DNA of 64,000 bases from Vibrio quintilis (GTDB lineage: Bacteria > Pseudomonadota > Gammaproteobacteria > Enterobacterales > Vibrionaceae). The notes under the pieces were generated by a model. The model did not search any database. It was not told the origin of the DNA and was given only the letters and a program-made list of their open reading frames with translations. A program made the position numbers and the translations under genes. The DNA lies in assembly GCF_024529975.1 (NCBI RefSeq), contig NZ_AP024897.1, forward strand, positions 186,001 through 250,000. Direction: 5' to 3'. Shown one piece after another: positions 24,916-34,287 of this stretch (its first letter is position 1; each line of letters starts with the position of its first letter).

Positions 24916-26076
24916 TCAAAACCGGGATTTGCTATTTGCGAGCTGCCACAGGCGGGCGACATTTTCCGCAGTGTCAGTCAGGTTGTCTGCCGCGGTTGCC
25001 AGAGCCTGAGGCAGAGCCATTGCACCGGGTAAGATGGTAAATATGGCATCAATCCCACATTCATAAACCGCCTGATAGCCTTCACCGAGGCAACCGGCCA
25101 GTGCAATAACCGGCAGGTGTTGCTGTTTGGCGATAGCTGCGACGCCAGCCGGTGTTTTACCGTGAACGGTTTGATGGTCGATGCGCCCTTCGCCGGTGAT
25201 GACCAAATCAGCATCTGCCAGATGTTCTGCCAGCCGGACGGTTGTGGTGACAATCTCAACTCCCGGTTTCAGGGTGGCATTGGTATATCCGGTGAGTGCT
25301 GCTCCCATACCGCCTGCGGCACCGCTGCCTGGCGTATTGATTACCATCTTTCCTGTCATCTCTTCCGTTAAGCGGCCGAACTTCAGCAATCCATTCTCCA
25401 GCAGACGGACATCCGCTTCGGATGCTCCTTTTTGCGGACCAAATATTGTGCTTGCGCCGTATTCACCACACAGGGGATTGTCTACATCGCAGGCGATTTG
25501 AATTTCACAGGATTGCAGCCGGGGATCAAGGCCGGAGATGTCAATGTGAGTCAGGGTGACCAGATCCTGACCTGCCGGGCGGGTGATTTCTTTGTCATCA
25601 TTGAAAAAGCGCACGCCCAGCGCGGCCAGCATACCGGCGCCGCCGTCGTTGGTCGCACTGCCGCCGAGGCCGATAATCAGGCGCCTGGCGTGATGATTCA
25701 GCGCATGCAGAATCAGTTGTCCGGTGCCATAGCTGGTGGTGAGTTTCGGGTCGCGTTGTTCCGGCGGCACCCAATGCAAACCACTGGCCTGCGCCATCTC
25801 GATGACGGCGGTTTGCTCATCACCCGGCAAATCGCCCAGCAGGCCATAAAAAGCTTGCACCGGATCGCCCAGCGGACCGGTCACCTGCGTTTCAATCCGC
25901 TGGCCTTGTGTCGCATCAACCAGCGCCTGTACCGTGCCTTCTCCGCCATCTGCTACCGGCACACAGATAAATTCAGCCGCCGGCCAGACTCGGGCCATGC
26001 CGGTCCGAACCGATTCACACACCTGTTGTGCGCTGAGACTTTCTTTAAAAGAGTCTGGGGCGATGACGATTTTCAT
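24916..26076 (-). CDS. Glycerate kinase (GlxK/GarK family)
   Basis: 386 residues. Start ATG at 26076 with GGAGAA 6-8 bases upstream. Family signatures: MKIVIAPDSFKESLSAQQV at the N-terminus, PVADGGEGT, IIGLGGSATNDGGAGMLAALG and ITGEGRIDHQTVHGKTP near the C-terminus. It phosphorylates D-glycerate (to 2-phosphoglycerate in this family), feeding lower glycolysis. The divergent transporter gene (26299) may bring in the substrate. Confidence 0.93.
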   Translation of the reverse strand: MKIVIAPDSFKESLSAQQVCESVRTGMARVWPAAEFICVPVADGGEGTVQALVDATQGQRIETQVTGPLGDPVQAFYGLLGDLPGDEQTAVIEMAQASGLHWVPPEQRDPKLTTSYGTGQLILHALNHHARRLIIGLGGSATNDGGAGMLAALGVRFFNDDKEITRPAGQDLVTLTHIDISGLDPRLQSCEIQIACDVDNPLCGEYGASTIFGPQKGASEADVRLLENGLLKFGRLTEEMTGKMVINTPGSGAAGGMGAALTGYTNATLKPGVEIVTTTVRLAEHLADADLVITGEGRIDHQTVHGKTPAGVAAIAKQQHLPVIALAGCLGEGYQAVYECGIDAIFTILPGAMALPQALATAADNLTDTAENVARLWQLANSKSRF

Positions 26077-26106
26077 AGCGTTCTCCGGATGAAGGTGAAG
26101 AGACAG

Positions 26107-26150
26107 TATATACAAACAACCTGAAGATGCAGTATGCAGGGATTTGTCAG
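26107..26150. repeat. Dispersed repeat, copy D (half element)
   Basis: tatatacaaacaacctgaag and atgcag, followed by the gatttgtcag tail that copy E also has. The second arm of the palindrome is missing. It lies in the gap between the glycerate kinase and transporter genes. Confidence 0.6.
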
Positions 26151-26298
26151 ATTTTATGCCATTAATTACATAAAAATCATAGATTCTATATAAATGTGAG
26201 TTTAGTTAGAGGCGACTCACAACACCAAAGAGCGCCGCCATTGAAAATATCCGGGATGATGAAGCAAAACAAAAACCTACATGACATAGGAGAGAATT

Positions 26299-27612
26299 AT
26301 GTTAATGGCAGTTTCAGGATTCTTGATGCTGGCGACGATCATGTATTTCCTGTTTAAAGGACGCACCATTCCGGTGGTGGTCTTTATTACCGTCCCTGTA
26401 CTGGCTGCTTTTCTTGCCGGATTTTCCGTTGAAGAGGTGGTTTCTTTTATTCAGTTCGGCATTAAAAAAACCAGCAAAATGGCCGTGTTGTTTATCTTCT
26501 CGGTGACTTTTTTCGGCATCATGTCCGATGCCGGGATGTTTGATGGCCTGGTGAATAAGCTGGTTTCAAAGGCCGGCACCAATGTAGTTGCTGTGGCTGT
26601 GGCGACCGCGGTGATCGGTATTTTTTCTCATCTGGATGGCGCGACTGTGACGACGGTTTTAGTCACGGTACCGGCGATGCTGCCGGTATATAAAAAGCTG
26701 AATATCCGGCCGCATTTGCTCCTGCTGATTGTTGGCTGCGGAATGGGCGTGATGAACCTGCTGCCCTGGGGCGGGCCGGTTGCCCGGGCTGCTGTGGTGT
26801 TGGGCACCGACCCAACGACATTATGGCGACATATGATTCCGCTGCAAATCATGGGGATTTTTGCCACTTTCGGGCTGGCTGTTGTGATGGCGATCCGGGA
26901 GAAAAAATATCATCATGCCGGTCGCATTGATCTGGTGGTGAATGAAGCCAGCGGTGACCTTGAGGTTGAAGAGAAAAACGAAGCAGCGATGAAGCTGAAA
27001 CGCTATGACCGGACCTGGGTGAACCTGGGAATTACCGCGATTCTGCTGGGTGTGCTGCTGGCGAATATTTTCCCGACCTATTTTACTTTTATGATCGGCG
27101 TGTGTGCAGCACTGCTGGTGAATTATCCGGATGTGCAGGAGCAAAAACGCCGGATGAAGGCTCATGCGCCTGCTGCCCTTGATGTGGCTTCGGTGATGCT
27201 GGCGGCCGGTATTATGGTTGGTATTCTGGGCAAAAGCGGTATGCTGGAAGCGATGACGGTGCCTCTGCTGGAAGTGATTCCCGGTCCCATCGCACAGTTC
27301 CTGCATATTCTGATGGGGATTATCGCGTTGCCGCTGGGCACAATGTTGGGCACGGATTCTTATTTCTATGGTTTGCTGCCGCTGGCCATCAAAGTGGGTG
27401 AGAACTATGGTATTACCGGCCTGACTATGGCGATAGCCATGACCGTCGGAAAGAACCTGTCATTGCTGATTAGCCCGCTGGTGCCTGCCACCTATCTTGG
27501 CATCGGTTTGACAAATATTGAGTTGAAAGATCACATTCGTTACAGCTTTTTCGGTCTGTGGACCGTGGCCCTGATTATGTTTGCTTTTGCCTGGATGATT
27601 GGTATGTTTTGA
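26299..27612 (+). CDS. CitMHS-family citrate/hydroxyacid transporter
   Basis: 437 residues with about eleven to twelve membrane helices. Features of the CitMHS group: FSHLDGATVTTVLVTVPAML in the middle and LGTDSYFYGLLPLAIKVG near the C-terminus. Members couple uptake of metal-citrate to protons. Start at 26299 with AGGAG upstream. Because the divergent neighbour is glycerate kinase, a related hydroxyacid such as glycerate is also a possible substrate; that is inference from context. Confidence 0.88.
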   Translation: MLMAVSGFLMLATIMYFLFKGRTIPVVVFITVPVLAAFLAGFSVEEVVSFIQFGIKKTSKMAVLFIFSVTFFGIMSDAGMFDGLVNKLVSKAGTNVVAVAVATAVIGIFSHLDGATVTTVLVTVPAMLPVYKKLNIRPHLLLLIVGCGMGVMNLLPWGGPVARAAVVLGTDPTTLWRHMIPLQIMGIFATFGLAVVMAIREKKYHHAGRIDLVVNEASGDLEVEEKNEAAMKLKRYDRTWVNLGITAILLGVLLANIFPTYFTFMIGVCAALLVNYPDVQEQKRRMKAHAPAALDVASVMLAAGIMVGILGKSGMLEAMTVPLLEVIPGPIAQFLHILMGIIALPLGTMLGTDSYFYGLLPLAIKVGENYGITGLTMAIAMTVGKNLSLLISPLVPATYLGIGLTNIELKDHIRYSFFGLWTVALIMFAFAWMIGMF

Positions 27613-27620
27613 TGGATGTG

Positions 27621-27886
27621 TATACCCAAACAACTTGAAGATGCAGGTTTCAGTGAGATTTGTCAGGCTCTGAGACAAGGCACTGATTTGAAGACATAGT
27701 TATTCTACGTTGAAAATCAGTAACACCGTATCAGAGCCTGACAAACTCACCCGCAGGGCGTGAGCTGAAAGGCACATTTCTGCGTCAAGAGAATTTGAAA
27801 TGTGGGTACATTCCTGCATTCCCTTTCCTTGAACTGCCCCTTTCGGCTGCACGCTGAATCATGCATCTTCAGGTTGCTTGGGTATA
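27621..27886. repeat. Dispersed repeat, copy E (expanded, 266 bp)
   Basis: The outer ends tatacccaaacaacttgaag (left) and cttcaggttgcttgggtata (right) match the two arms of the short palindromes but are separated by about 220 bp. Inside is a second inverted repeat, tttgtcaggctctga at 27659 and tcagagcctgacaaa ending at about 27744, with a third nested pair (actgattt/aaaatcagt). There is no ORF of note. It looks like a non-autonomous, highly structured element. Confidence 0.7.
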
Positions 27887-27940
27887 GTCGTTGTTTAAAT
27901 AAAGAAGCTGTTTCAATAAAACAGGATTGAGTCATCAAAC

Positions 27941-28945
27941 ATGAAACCCGGACGAAATGATCCCTGCCCGTGTGGTAGTGGTAAAAAGTACAAACGTTGC
28001 TGTATGAATAGTGTGTCAAAACAGCACGCTGAAATGTTTGATGATGTCGAACAGATCATTGCGATGAATCCTAATCTGACGCTGGATGAACTCAATGTCA
28101 TTACCCAAAGCAGAATGCATGAGCGCAATCAACGTCCCATCGATGATTTTTGTGGTCTTTCGTCAACTCAAATGTCGAACTGGTTATATGCCCCGTTTAA
28201 AGAATTATCTTTGGTTACCATCAGCACGCCGGATGACCTGTCTGTTAGCCCGGTGATGCGTTATTTAGACATCATTTTAGATGAAGCGATGCAAAATGAG
28301 GGTTCGTTTAAAGCAACCAGTAAAGGGAATTTACCGGCCAGATTAGTCAAACAAGCCAGTGATATATTGCCTGAGTTTGCTGTTGCTCAATACGAAACCG
28401 AAGTGAGTATCAGTGAATTTGCCGGCAGCAATGAAGATAAATTCAATGCCTTGCACTATGCCCGGGTTCTGGCTGAAATTGCGGGTATTATTTATCGCCG
28501 GAGTGGTCGCTACCATGTCAAAAAAACCGCACAAAAACAGTATCAGAGTCAGGGGTTACATGCCTTTTTCAAGCCTATGCTGGAAGCTGCTGTCAGCCAG
28601 TATAACTGGGGCTACTTAGACTTCTTTGAGCAAGATGTGGATTTACGTACCTTCTGGCTGTTTATGCTGTGGCGTTTGCAAATTCATGCCAGTGTTGAGC
28701 GGTTAATTGATGAGGTTGTGATTGCATTTCCTGATTTATTACGGCAAGTGGGACCAGATGACTACCACACGCCAACCCGATTACTCAGTGTCATGATCGA
28801 ATCGCGTTTTATTGAGCGCTTTTTGCAGTTTTGGGGGTTCGTCACGATGGATCCCAAACGTTTTAATCACGGAGAATATCTGCCGCGGATAGTACAGATA
28901 CAGCCGCTGCTAAAACACACTTTCCAGTTTAATACTGGCGTATAA
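27941..28945 (+). CDS. SEC-C motif protein of unknown function
   Basis: 334 residues. The N-terminus is a SEC-C zinc motif, NDPCPCGSGKKYKRCC (residues 6-21), with the CxC...CC ligands seen at the C-terminus of SecA. The remaining ~310 residues are helical and unfamiliar. SEC-C in SecA binds zinc and helps contact SecB and ribosomes; many stand-alone SEC-C proteins have no assigned role. It is a single gene flanked by repeat copy E and a hairpin, with no operon partner. Confidence 0.75.
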   Translation: MKPGRNDPCPCGSGKKYKRCCMNSVSKQHAEMFDDVEQIIAMNPNLTLDELNVITQSRMHERNQRPIDDFCGLSSTQMSNWLYAPFKELSLVTISTPDDLSVSPVMRYLDIILDEAMQNEGSFKATSKGNLPARLVKQASDILPEFAVAQYETEVSISEFAGSNEDKFNALHYARVLAEIAGIIYRRSGRYHVKKTAQKQYQSQGLHAFFKPMLEAAVSQYNWGYLDFFEQDVDLRTFWLFMLWRLQIHASVERLIDEVVIAFPDLLRQVGPDDYHTPTRLLSVMIESRFIERFLQFWGFVTMDPKRFNHGEYLPRIVQIQPLLKHTFQFNTGV

Positions 28946-28954
28946 GTTAAAAAT

Positions 28955-29001
28955 GAAAGCCCTGTATTTTCAATGCTCTTCACAAGGTAATACAGGGCTT
29001 T
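28955..29001. terminator. Bidirectional terminator-like hairpin
   Basis: aaagccctgtatt and aatacagggcttt form a 13-bp perfect stem between the convergent SEC-C and yicC genes. A-rich and T-rich flanks are short, so efficiency is uncertain. Confidence 0.65.
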
Positions 29002-29038
29002 AAGACATTCCCGGACGGGTAACTTTCTACCCGGGAAC

Positions 29039-29905
29039 CTATTCGATATTCTGGATCTGTTCCCGCATTTGCTCAATCAGGACTTTCAGTTCAACACCGG
29101 AGGCGGTGATGTCGGCGCTGATTGATTTGGAAGCCAGTGTGTTGGATTCACGGTTGAACTCCTGCATCATGAAGTCGAGACGACGGCCGCAGGCGCCACC
29201 TTTTTTCAGAATATTCCGGGTTTCTTTGACGTGAGAATCCAGCCGGTCCAGTTCTTCAGCAACGTCTGATTTTTGCGCCATCAGAATCAGTTCCTGCTCA
29301 ATTCTGGTAGGCTCAAGCTCGACTTTAGCTTCCTCAAACTTGGTGTACAGGCGTTCACGTTGCCATTCGAGAATTTCCGGCATGCGGGCCCGGACTTTGG
29401 TGACTTCTCCGGTAATGGTATCCAGACGCTGCTCAATCAGGGCTTTCATGTTTTCCCCTTCACGGGAGCGGGTTTCAATAAACTCGTCCAGTGCAACATC
29501 GAACTCATCCAGCAAGGCTTTGGTGATTTGGTCCATGTCCTGTTCCGGTGTCTCCATCACGCCTGGCCATTGCATCACCTGAAACGGATTCACCCGGCTG
29601 AGTTCGCCGGTCATATGCATGATTTGATTGGCCGCTTCAATCACCTGTTGTGCCAGAGCCTCATTGATGATTAATTCGTTGGTCGCTGCTGCGCTGGCTT
29701 CAAACCTCAAATGACATTCAACCTTGCCGCGCGCTAATTTTTTACGAAAGCGCTCGCGCAGAACAGGTTCCAGACCGCGAAACTGTTCAGGCATACGAAA
29801 ATAGGTTTCGAGATAACGCTGATTCACAGAGCGGATTTCCCATACGGCGGTGCCCCACTCTGCTTTAATTTCTTTGCGTGCATACGCGGTCATACTGTAA
29901 ATCAT
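29039..29905 (-). CDS. yicC: YicC-family endoribonuclease
   Basis: 288 residues, matching the family length. N-terminus MIYSMTAYARKE, then WEIRSVNQRYLET; C-terminus GRRLDFMMQEFNRESNTLASKS, both hallmarks of YicC. E. coli YicC is an endoribonuclease acting on certain small RNAs. ATG 29905 is chosen with AAGGA 7 bases upstream. It is divergent from rph, the same arrangement as in E. coli and V. cholerae. Confidence 0.95.
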   Translation of the reverse strand: MIYSMTAYARKEIKAEWGTAVWEIRSVNQRYLETYFRMPEQFRGLEPVLRERFRKKLARGKVECHLRFEASAAATNELIINEALAQQVIEAANQIMHMTGELSRVNPFQVMQWPGVMETPEQDMDQITKALLDEFDVALDEFIETRSREGENMKALIEQRLDTITGEVTKVRARMPEILEWQRERLYTKFEEAKVELEPTRIEQELILMAQKSDVAEELDRLDSHVKETRNILKKGGACGRRLDFMMQEFNRESNTLASKSISADITASGVELKVLIEQMREQIQNIE

Positions 29906-30048
29906 CAATTTGTCCTTAAGTCTTGAGGATGGGACATGTTATCACAAATCCCCCGGTTTGTACTTGGTCAGCCTGCTAGGAAGGCGCGGGGATTTCCGTT
30001 ATAATCGGCGGCCAATTATTGAACTCATCCAGCAAAGGTAGAAGATCT

Positions 30049-30765
30049 ATGCGCCCGAACAATCGTGCCGCTGATCAGGTTCGCCCGATCAAAATTACCC
30101 GTCATTATACAGCATATGCAGAAGGTTCTGTGCTCGTCGAATTTGGTAACACGAAAGTGTTATGTAATGCCACTGTGGAAGAAAATGTACCACGCTGGCT
30201 GAAAGGTCAGGGTAAAGGCTGGGTGACGGCAGAATATGGGATGTTGCCACGGGCAACACATTCCCGGACTCGCCGTGAAGCCGCCAGCGGTAAGCAGGGT
30301 GGCCGGACGATGGAAATTCAGCGCCTGATTGCCCGCAGCCTGAGAGCAGTGGTTGATCTGGAAGCGATGGGTGAGATGATGATCACAGTTGATTGTGATG
30401 TGATTCAGGCCGATGGCGGCACTCGTACTGCATCGATTACCGGCGCCAGTGTGGCAATGGCAGATGCATTTCAGTCTATCGTGGAAAGCGGTAAGCTGAA
30501 AGCCAGCCCGATGAAAGGCCATGTCGCTGCGGTTTCTGTGGGTCTTCTGGGTGAAGATGTCTTGTGCGATCTGGAATATGTGGAAGACTCTGCCGCAGAC
30601 ACAGACATGAATGTGGTGATGACCGAAGCAGGGAAGATGATTGAAGTTCAGGGAACTGCGGAAGGTGAACCGTTTTCTCATGAGCAGTTGCTGGATCTGT
30701 TAGCGGTCGCGCAGAAAGGGATTCAGGAGATTGTCACCGCGCAGAAGGCCGCGTTGACCGATTAA
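30049..30765 (+). CDS. rph: Ribonuclease PH
   Basis: 238 residues, exactly the usual length. Phosphorolytic 3'-5' exoribonuclease that trims tRNA 3' ends. Motifs: [31 protein letters not shown] and the phosphate/substrate site [20 protein letters not shown]. Start 30049 follows AGG-rich sequence; the open frame extending to 30019 is not used. A possible -10 box TATAAT is at 30000-30005 without a clear -35. It precedes pyrE with an attenuator-like hairpin between. Confidence 0.96.
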   Translation: MRPNNRAADQVRPIKITRHYTAYAEGSVLVEFGNTKVLCNATVEENVPRWLKGQGKGWVTAEYGMLPRATHSRTRREAASGKQGGRTMEIQRLIARSLRAVVDLEAMGEMMITVDCDVIQADGGTRTASITGASVAMADAFQSIVESGKLKASPMKGHVAAVSVGLLGEDVLCDLEYVEDSAADTDMNVVMTEAGKMIEVQGTAEGEPFSHEQLLDLLAVAQKGIQEIVTAQKAALTD

Positions 30766-30775
30766 TCAGATTTTG

Positions 30776-30807
30776 GATAGCTCCTGATTCAGGGGCTATT
30801 TTTTTAT
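30776..30807 (+). terminator. Hairpin plus T-run between rph and pyrE (probable pyrE attenuator)
   Basis: atagctcctg/caggggctat stem with a short loop followed by seven T residues, starting 10 bp after the rph stop codon. In E. coli a hairpin at this position attenuates pyrE in response to UTP through coupling to rph translation. The position and structure here match that arrangement. Confidence 0.75.
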
Positions 30808-30850
30808 ACAGATTGGACAGAAGACAGATGAACAGAAGAGAGAGAAATTG

Positions 30851-31492
30851 ATGAAAACATACCAGCGTGAATTTATTGAGTTTGCCTTGGAAAGAGATGT
30901 TCTGAAATTTGGTGAGTTTACCCTGAAGTCAGGGCGTAAAAGTCCTTATTTTTTCAATGCAGGTTTGTTTAATACCGGCCGGGATTTAGCCCGTCTGGGA
31001 CTTTTCTATGCCTCAGCACTGGTTGACGCCGGGATTGAATATGATGTGCTGTTTGGCCCGGCTTATAAAGGGATTCCGATTGCGACGACAACCGCAGTTG
31101 CTCTGGCGGATCACCATGACGTCGATACGCTTTACTGTTTTAACCGCAAAGAAGCCAAGGATCATGGTGAAGGCGGCAATCTGGTTGGGAGTGCGCTGGA
31201 AGGCCGGATCATGCTGGTGGATGATGTGATTACTGCCGGAACGGCGATTCGTGAGTCGATGGAAATTATTCAGAACAATGGCGCTCAACTGGCTGGTGTG
31301 CTGGTTGCGATTGACCGTCAGGAAAAGGGTAAAGGCGAATTGTCTGCGATTCAGGAAGTGGAACGCGATTTTGGCTGTTCTGTGATTTCAATTGTCAGCC
31401 TGTCAGACCTGATTACTTATCTGGAAGAAAAAGGCGATAGTCAGGAAAATCTGGCTGCGGTAAAAGCATACCGTGAGCAGTATGGTATCTGA
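30851..31492 (+). CDS. pyrE: Orotate phosphoribosyltransferase
   Basis: 213 residues, the standard length. Converts orotate and PRPP to OMP in pyrimidine synthesis. Motifs: [16 protein letters not shown] and [17 protein letters not shown], and the PRPP loop [19 protein letters not shown] 30851 is preferred over the TTG immediately before it. Second gene of the rph-pyrE unit, probably controlled by the hairpin at 30776-30807, and followed by a terminator. Confidence 0.96.
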   Translation: MKTYQREFIEFALERDVLKFGEFTLKSGRKSPYFFNAGLFNTGRDLARLGLFYASALVDAGIEYDVLFGPAYKGIPIATTTAVALADHHDVDTLYCFNRKEAKDHGEGGNLVGSALEGRIMLVDDVITAGTAIRESMEIIQNNGAQLAGVLVAIDRQEKGKGELSAIQEVERDFGCSVISIVSLSDLITYLEEKGDSQENLAAVKAYREQYGI

Positions 31493-31518
31493 TTTTTCAG
31501 ACCGGATAAGGTGAAATG

Positions 31519-31546
31519 AAACAAGGGCATGCATGCCCTTGTTTTG
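31519..31546. terminator. Terminator between pyrE and the convergent acyltransferase gene
   Basis: aaacaagggcatgcatgcccttgttt is a perfect palindrome with flanking A and T runs, so it can work in both directions. Confidence 0.85.
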
Positions 31547-31572
31547 TCGTGAAGGTCAGTCCTGATGATGGA

Positions 31573-32553
31573 CTAGCTGTAAATTTTACTGCCGTCCCGC
31601 TGTGTCTGCAGCAGCGGTAAATTCCACATATATTGCTCCGGATGCGCGGTGACCAAATCTTCAATCGCCTGATTCATCGCTCTGGCATCCTGCTCTTCAT
31701 CGCCGGTCGGGAAGTTTTCCAGCGCGGGCAGAATATAAACTTCATAGCGTGATGTTTGATCGTTATAAGCCGGAAGCACCGGGATGACTTTGGCTTTAGA
31801 CAGCCGTGCCATCTTACCAAACCCTTTGAGTGTGGCTTTCTCGGTGCCGAAAAACGGTACAAAGACGGAGTTAGCCGGACCATGATCTTCATCAGGGAGC
31901 CAGTAGCCTAAGTAGCCATCCTTAATCGAGCGGACAAAAGGTTTGACGCCTGCACTTCTGGCAAATATCCGACCGCCATACTGCATTCTCTGTACATGCA
32001 TCAGCCAGTCACCGATCGGGTTTTTCTGTGGTTTCATGATGGTGGTGACTTTGTAGCCTCGGGCTGCCAGCATCACTGCCGGGTAATCGACAGCCCAGGC
32101 ATGGGGCGCGAGAATGATGACTTTTTCTCCCTGATCAAGCAGCGGAATCAGATTTTCTTCACCGATAATGACGCCACGGTTTTGATTATGCCGGGTTGAG
32201 CGAACCAGAAATTCTGAATAACCCAACATGTATTGTGAAGCAGTTGCAAAAGCATTCCGCAGAATGTCTTCCCGTTCTTCGTCAGTTTTTTCCGGAAAAC
32301 AGTAGGCTAAATTGGTTCGGGCCCGGCGGATCACTCTGCCATTCCGGTTGACGATCAGAACGGAAATTTTCCGGCCCAGTGCATCCCGCCAACGTGGTGG
32401 AATGAAGGCAAAGATTGCTGCAAAGACAATGCCCAGCCACATACCCCAGTGTCTGGGATGCAGAAAAGACCAGCGAAAAACCGGATTGTACAATGCGGCA
32501 GTAACACTGTTTTTAGGGGATGAATGCTGATCTGGCGGAGTGGTCGAACTCAT
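31573..32553 (-). CDS. Lipid A secondary acyltransferase, LpxM/LpxN type
   Basis: 326 residues with an N-terminal membrane anchor (MWLGIVFAAIFAFI). HAWAVDYPA carries the HX4D/E-type active site of LpxM-like enzymes, with GYLGYWLPDEDHGP and HPEQYMWNLPLL downstream. Transfers an acyl chain onto Kdo2-lipid A at the inner membrane. In V. cholerae the gene at this position (beside lpxL and slmA) is LpxN, which adds 3-hydroxylaurate; synteny suggests the same here, but the acyl preference cannot be read. It is 36 bp downstream of the lpxL-like gene on the same strand. Confidence 0.88.
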   Translation of the reverse strand: MSSTTPPDQHSSPKNSVTAALYNPVFRWSFLHPRHWGMWLGIVFAAIFAFIPPRWRDALGRKISVLIVNRNGRVIRRARTNLAYCFPEKTDEEREDILRNAFATASQYMLGYSEFLVRSTRHNQNRGVIIGEENLIPLLDQGEKVIILAPHAWAVDYPAVMLAARGYKVTTIMKPQKNPIGDWLMHVQRMQYGGRIFARSAGVKPFVRSIKDGYLGYWLPDEDHGPANSVFVPFFGTEKATLKGFGKMARLSKAKVIPVLPAYNDQTSRYEVYILPALENFPTGDEEQDARAMNQAIEDLVTAHPEQYMWNLPLLQTQRDGSKIYS

Positions 32554-32589
32554 GTAAAGCTGGCCTTGTGTCTTATATTGAAAAATATG

Positions 32590-33537
32590 TTAAAGATATC
32601 TTTGGTGATTGAGCGATGAATCCGGATTGGATTTAAACCGTTTATGAATCCACATCCACTGTTCTGGTGCTCTCATAATGATGGCTTCTATATATTGGTT
32701 CATGTATGCGGCTGCGGCAACTTCATCTTTTTGAGGATAATGTTTCTCAACCGACTGGTTGGCGATGATGTCATATTTTCCGTCTGCATTCCGGAACCCG
32801 GAGCCCGGAACAATCGCACAATGGCTGGTATAAGCCAGAATGCTGGTGCCGGTTGTGGTGCAGGCATCTTCAACTGCGAAAAATGGTACGAATACAGATT
32901 TGTTGTGGCCGTAATCCTGATCCGGCAGGTAGAACAAACGGTGTCCCTGACGCAGAATCTTGATCATCCGTTTTAAGTCGCGGCGATAAATGAGTTTGTT
33001 ACCGTTCCGGGTTCTGCCGCGATACTGAATAAACTCATAGGCCGGATTTTTGTGGGGCCGGTAAACGCCATAGCCGGGTAAGCCCAGCACAGCAATGCCA
33101 CGTGCTGTAATTTCCAGATTCAGTGCATGAACACAGCAAAACAGAACGCCTTTACCATTTTTATCATGATCTAAAAGTATCTGAATGTCTTTTCCGACGA
33201 CAATACGTTTCAGCCGCCAGGTCGGCCAGAACCATGCGATGCCGGTTTCCACCAGTGCGGCTCCGGTATTTTTCAGGTTTTCATCAACCAACTGCTTGAT
33301 TGCTTCCTGAGACTTTTCCGGAAAAGCCAGTTCAAAGTTGCGGGTGGCAATATGAACTCTTTTTTTAGCAAATCGTTTTGAAAAAGCACCAAGTGCACGC
33401 CCGGTTTTCAGAATTAACGTGTACGGCAGTACATTGACCAGCAAAGCCAGCAGGCCAAACATCAGCCAGACGCCCCAATATTTGGGATGCAACAGGCTGA
33501 GCGTAAACGCTGGTTTGCTCACTATATATTTACTCAT
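32590..33537 (-). CDS. lpxL: Lipid A lauroyl/myristoyl acyltransferase, LpxL type
   Basis: 315 residues. An N-terminal hydrophobic segment, then CVHALNLEITAR with the H-x4-E acyltransferase motif, YGVYRPHKNP, and FYLPDQDYGHNKSVFVPFF. PEQWMWIHKRFK at the C-terminus is typical of LpxL. Adds the first secondary acyl chain to Kdo2-lipid IVA. Adjacent to slmA and followed by the LpxM/N-type enzyme, so the two late acylation steps are encoded together. Confidence 0.92.
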   Translation of the reverse strand: MSKYIVSKPAFTLSLLHPKYWGVWLMFGLLALLVNVLPYTLILKTGRALGAFSKRFAKKRVHIATRNFELAFPEKSQEAIKQLVDENLKNTGAALVETGIAWFWPTWRLKRIVVGKDIQILLDHDKNGKGVLFCCVHALNLEITARGIAVLGLPGYGVYRPHKNPAYEFIQYRGRTRNGNKLIYRRDLKRMIKILRQGHRLFYLPDQDYGHNKSVFVPFFAVEDACTTTGTSILAYTSHCAIVPGSGFRNADGKYDIIANQSVEKHYPQKDEVAAAAYMNQYIEAIIMRAPEQWMWIHKRFKSNPDSSLNHQRYL

Positions 33538-33571
33538 AAAAAAATCTGGGTTGTATAACGACTAACCCGAG

Positions 33572-34162
33572 CTACTGTATTTGCTCGCTGAGCAGTGCCC
33601 AGTAGGCGTCGAAGTTTTCTGTCGGTTGGTATTTAAAATCTGACCGGACAAAGCGGTTCAGGCTGCCTTCTACCTGCCCCAGCAACTGTGCTGCCAGGAC
33701 ATTTTCTTCTACGGGAAACGTTTTTCCTTCGCGGATTTTACGCTCTCTGAGGATTTGACGTAAAGAAGTTTCAATACGCTCATACAATTGATTGATGCGC
33801 TCACGCAGGCGCTCATTTTCAAACATGAGTGCATGGCCTGATAAAATACGGCTGAGTCCGGGATTTTTTTCGGAAAACGTCAGGATGAGTTGCATGACGG
33901 TGCGTACCCGGTTCAGTGTGTCTTTTTCTTCATCCAGAATCAGATTGATCCGTGACATCAGTGTTTCTTCGATGAACTCAATCAAGCCTTCAAACATCCG
34001 GGCTTTACTGGGGAAATGACGATAGAGTGCCGCCTCAGAAACACCGACCTGTTTCGCAAGTTTTGCGGTGGTAATCCGGGAGGTGCCATCATGGGATTCA
34101 AGCATTTGGGCCAGAGCCTGAAGAATTTCTTCACGTCGGTTACTTCTTTTTGTTCCGGTCAT
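33572..34162 (-). CDS. slmA: Nucleoid occlusion factor SlmA
   Basis: 196 residues. TetR-like helix-turn-helix: [19 protein letters not shown] and [20 protein letters not shown]. The C-terminal part ([20 protein letters not shown]) matches SlmA, which binds DNA and disassembles FtsZ near the nucleoid. The order coaBC - slmA - lpxL is conserved. The dut gene that sits between coaBC and slmA in E. coli is not present here. Confidence 0.95.
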   Translation of the reverse strand: MTGTKRSNRREEILQALAQMLESHDGTSRITTAKLAKQVGVSEAALYRHFPSKARMFEGLIEFIEETLMSRINLILDEEKDTLNRVRTVMQLILTFSEKNPGLSRILSGHALMFENERLRERINQLYERIETSLRQILRERKIREGKTFPVEENVLAAQLLGQVEGSLNRFVRSDFKYQPTENFDAYWALLSEQIQ

Positions 34163-34287
34163 TCCTCTATCCTTTGAATAACTGTCTCTTCACCGGCGTA
34201 AATTGGAAAACAGCAACACCGGCAATCAGGGACGCATCTTGTCAACATTACACAAAGCCGTTTCTCATGGAAACGATAAACAATATA

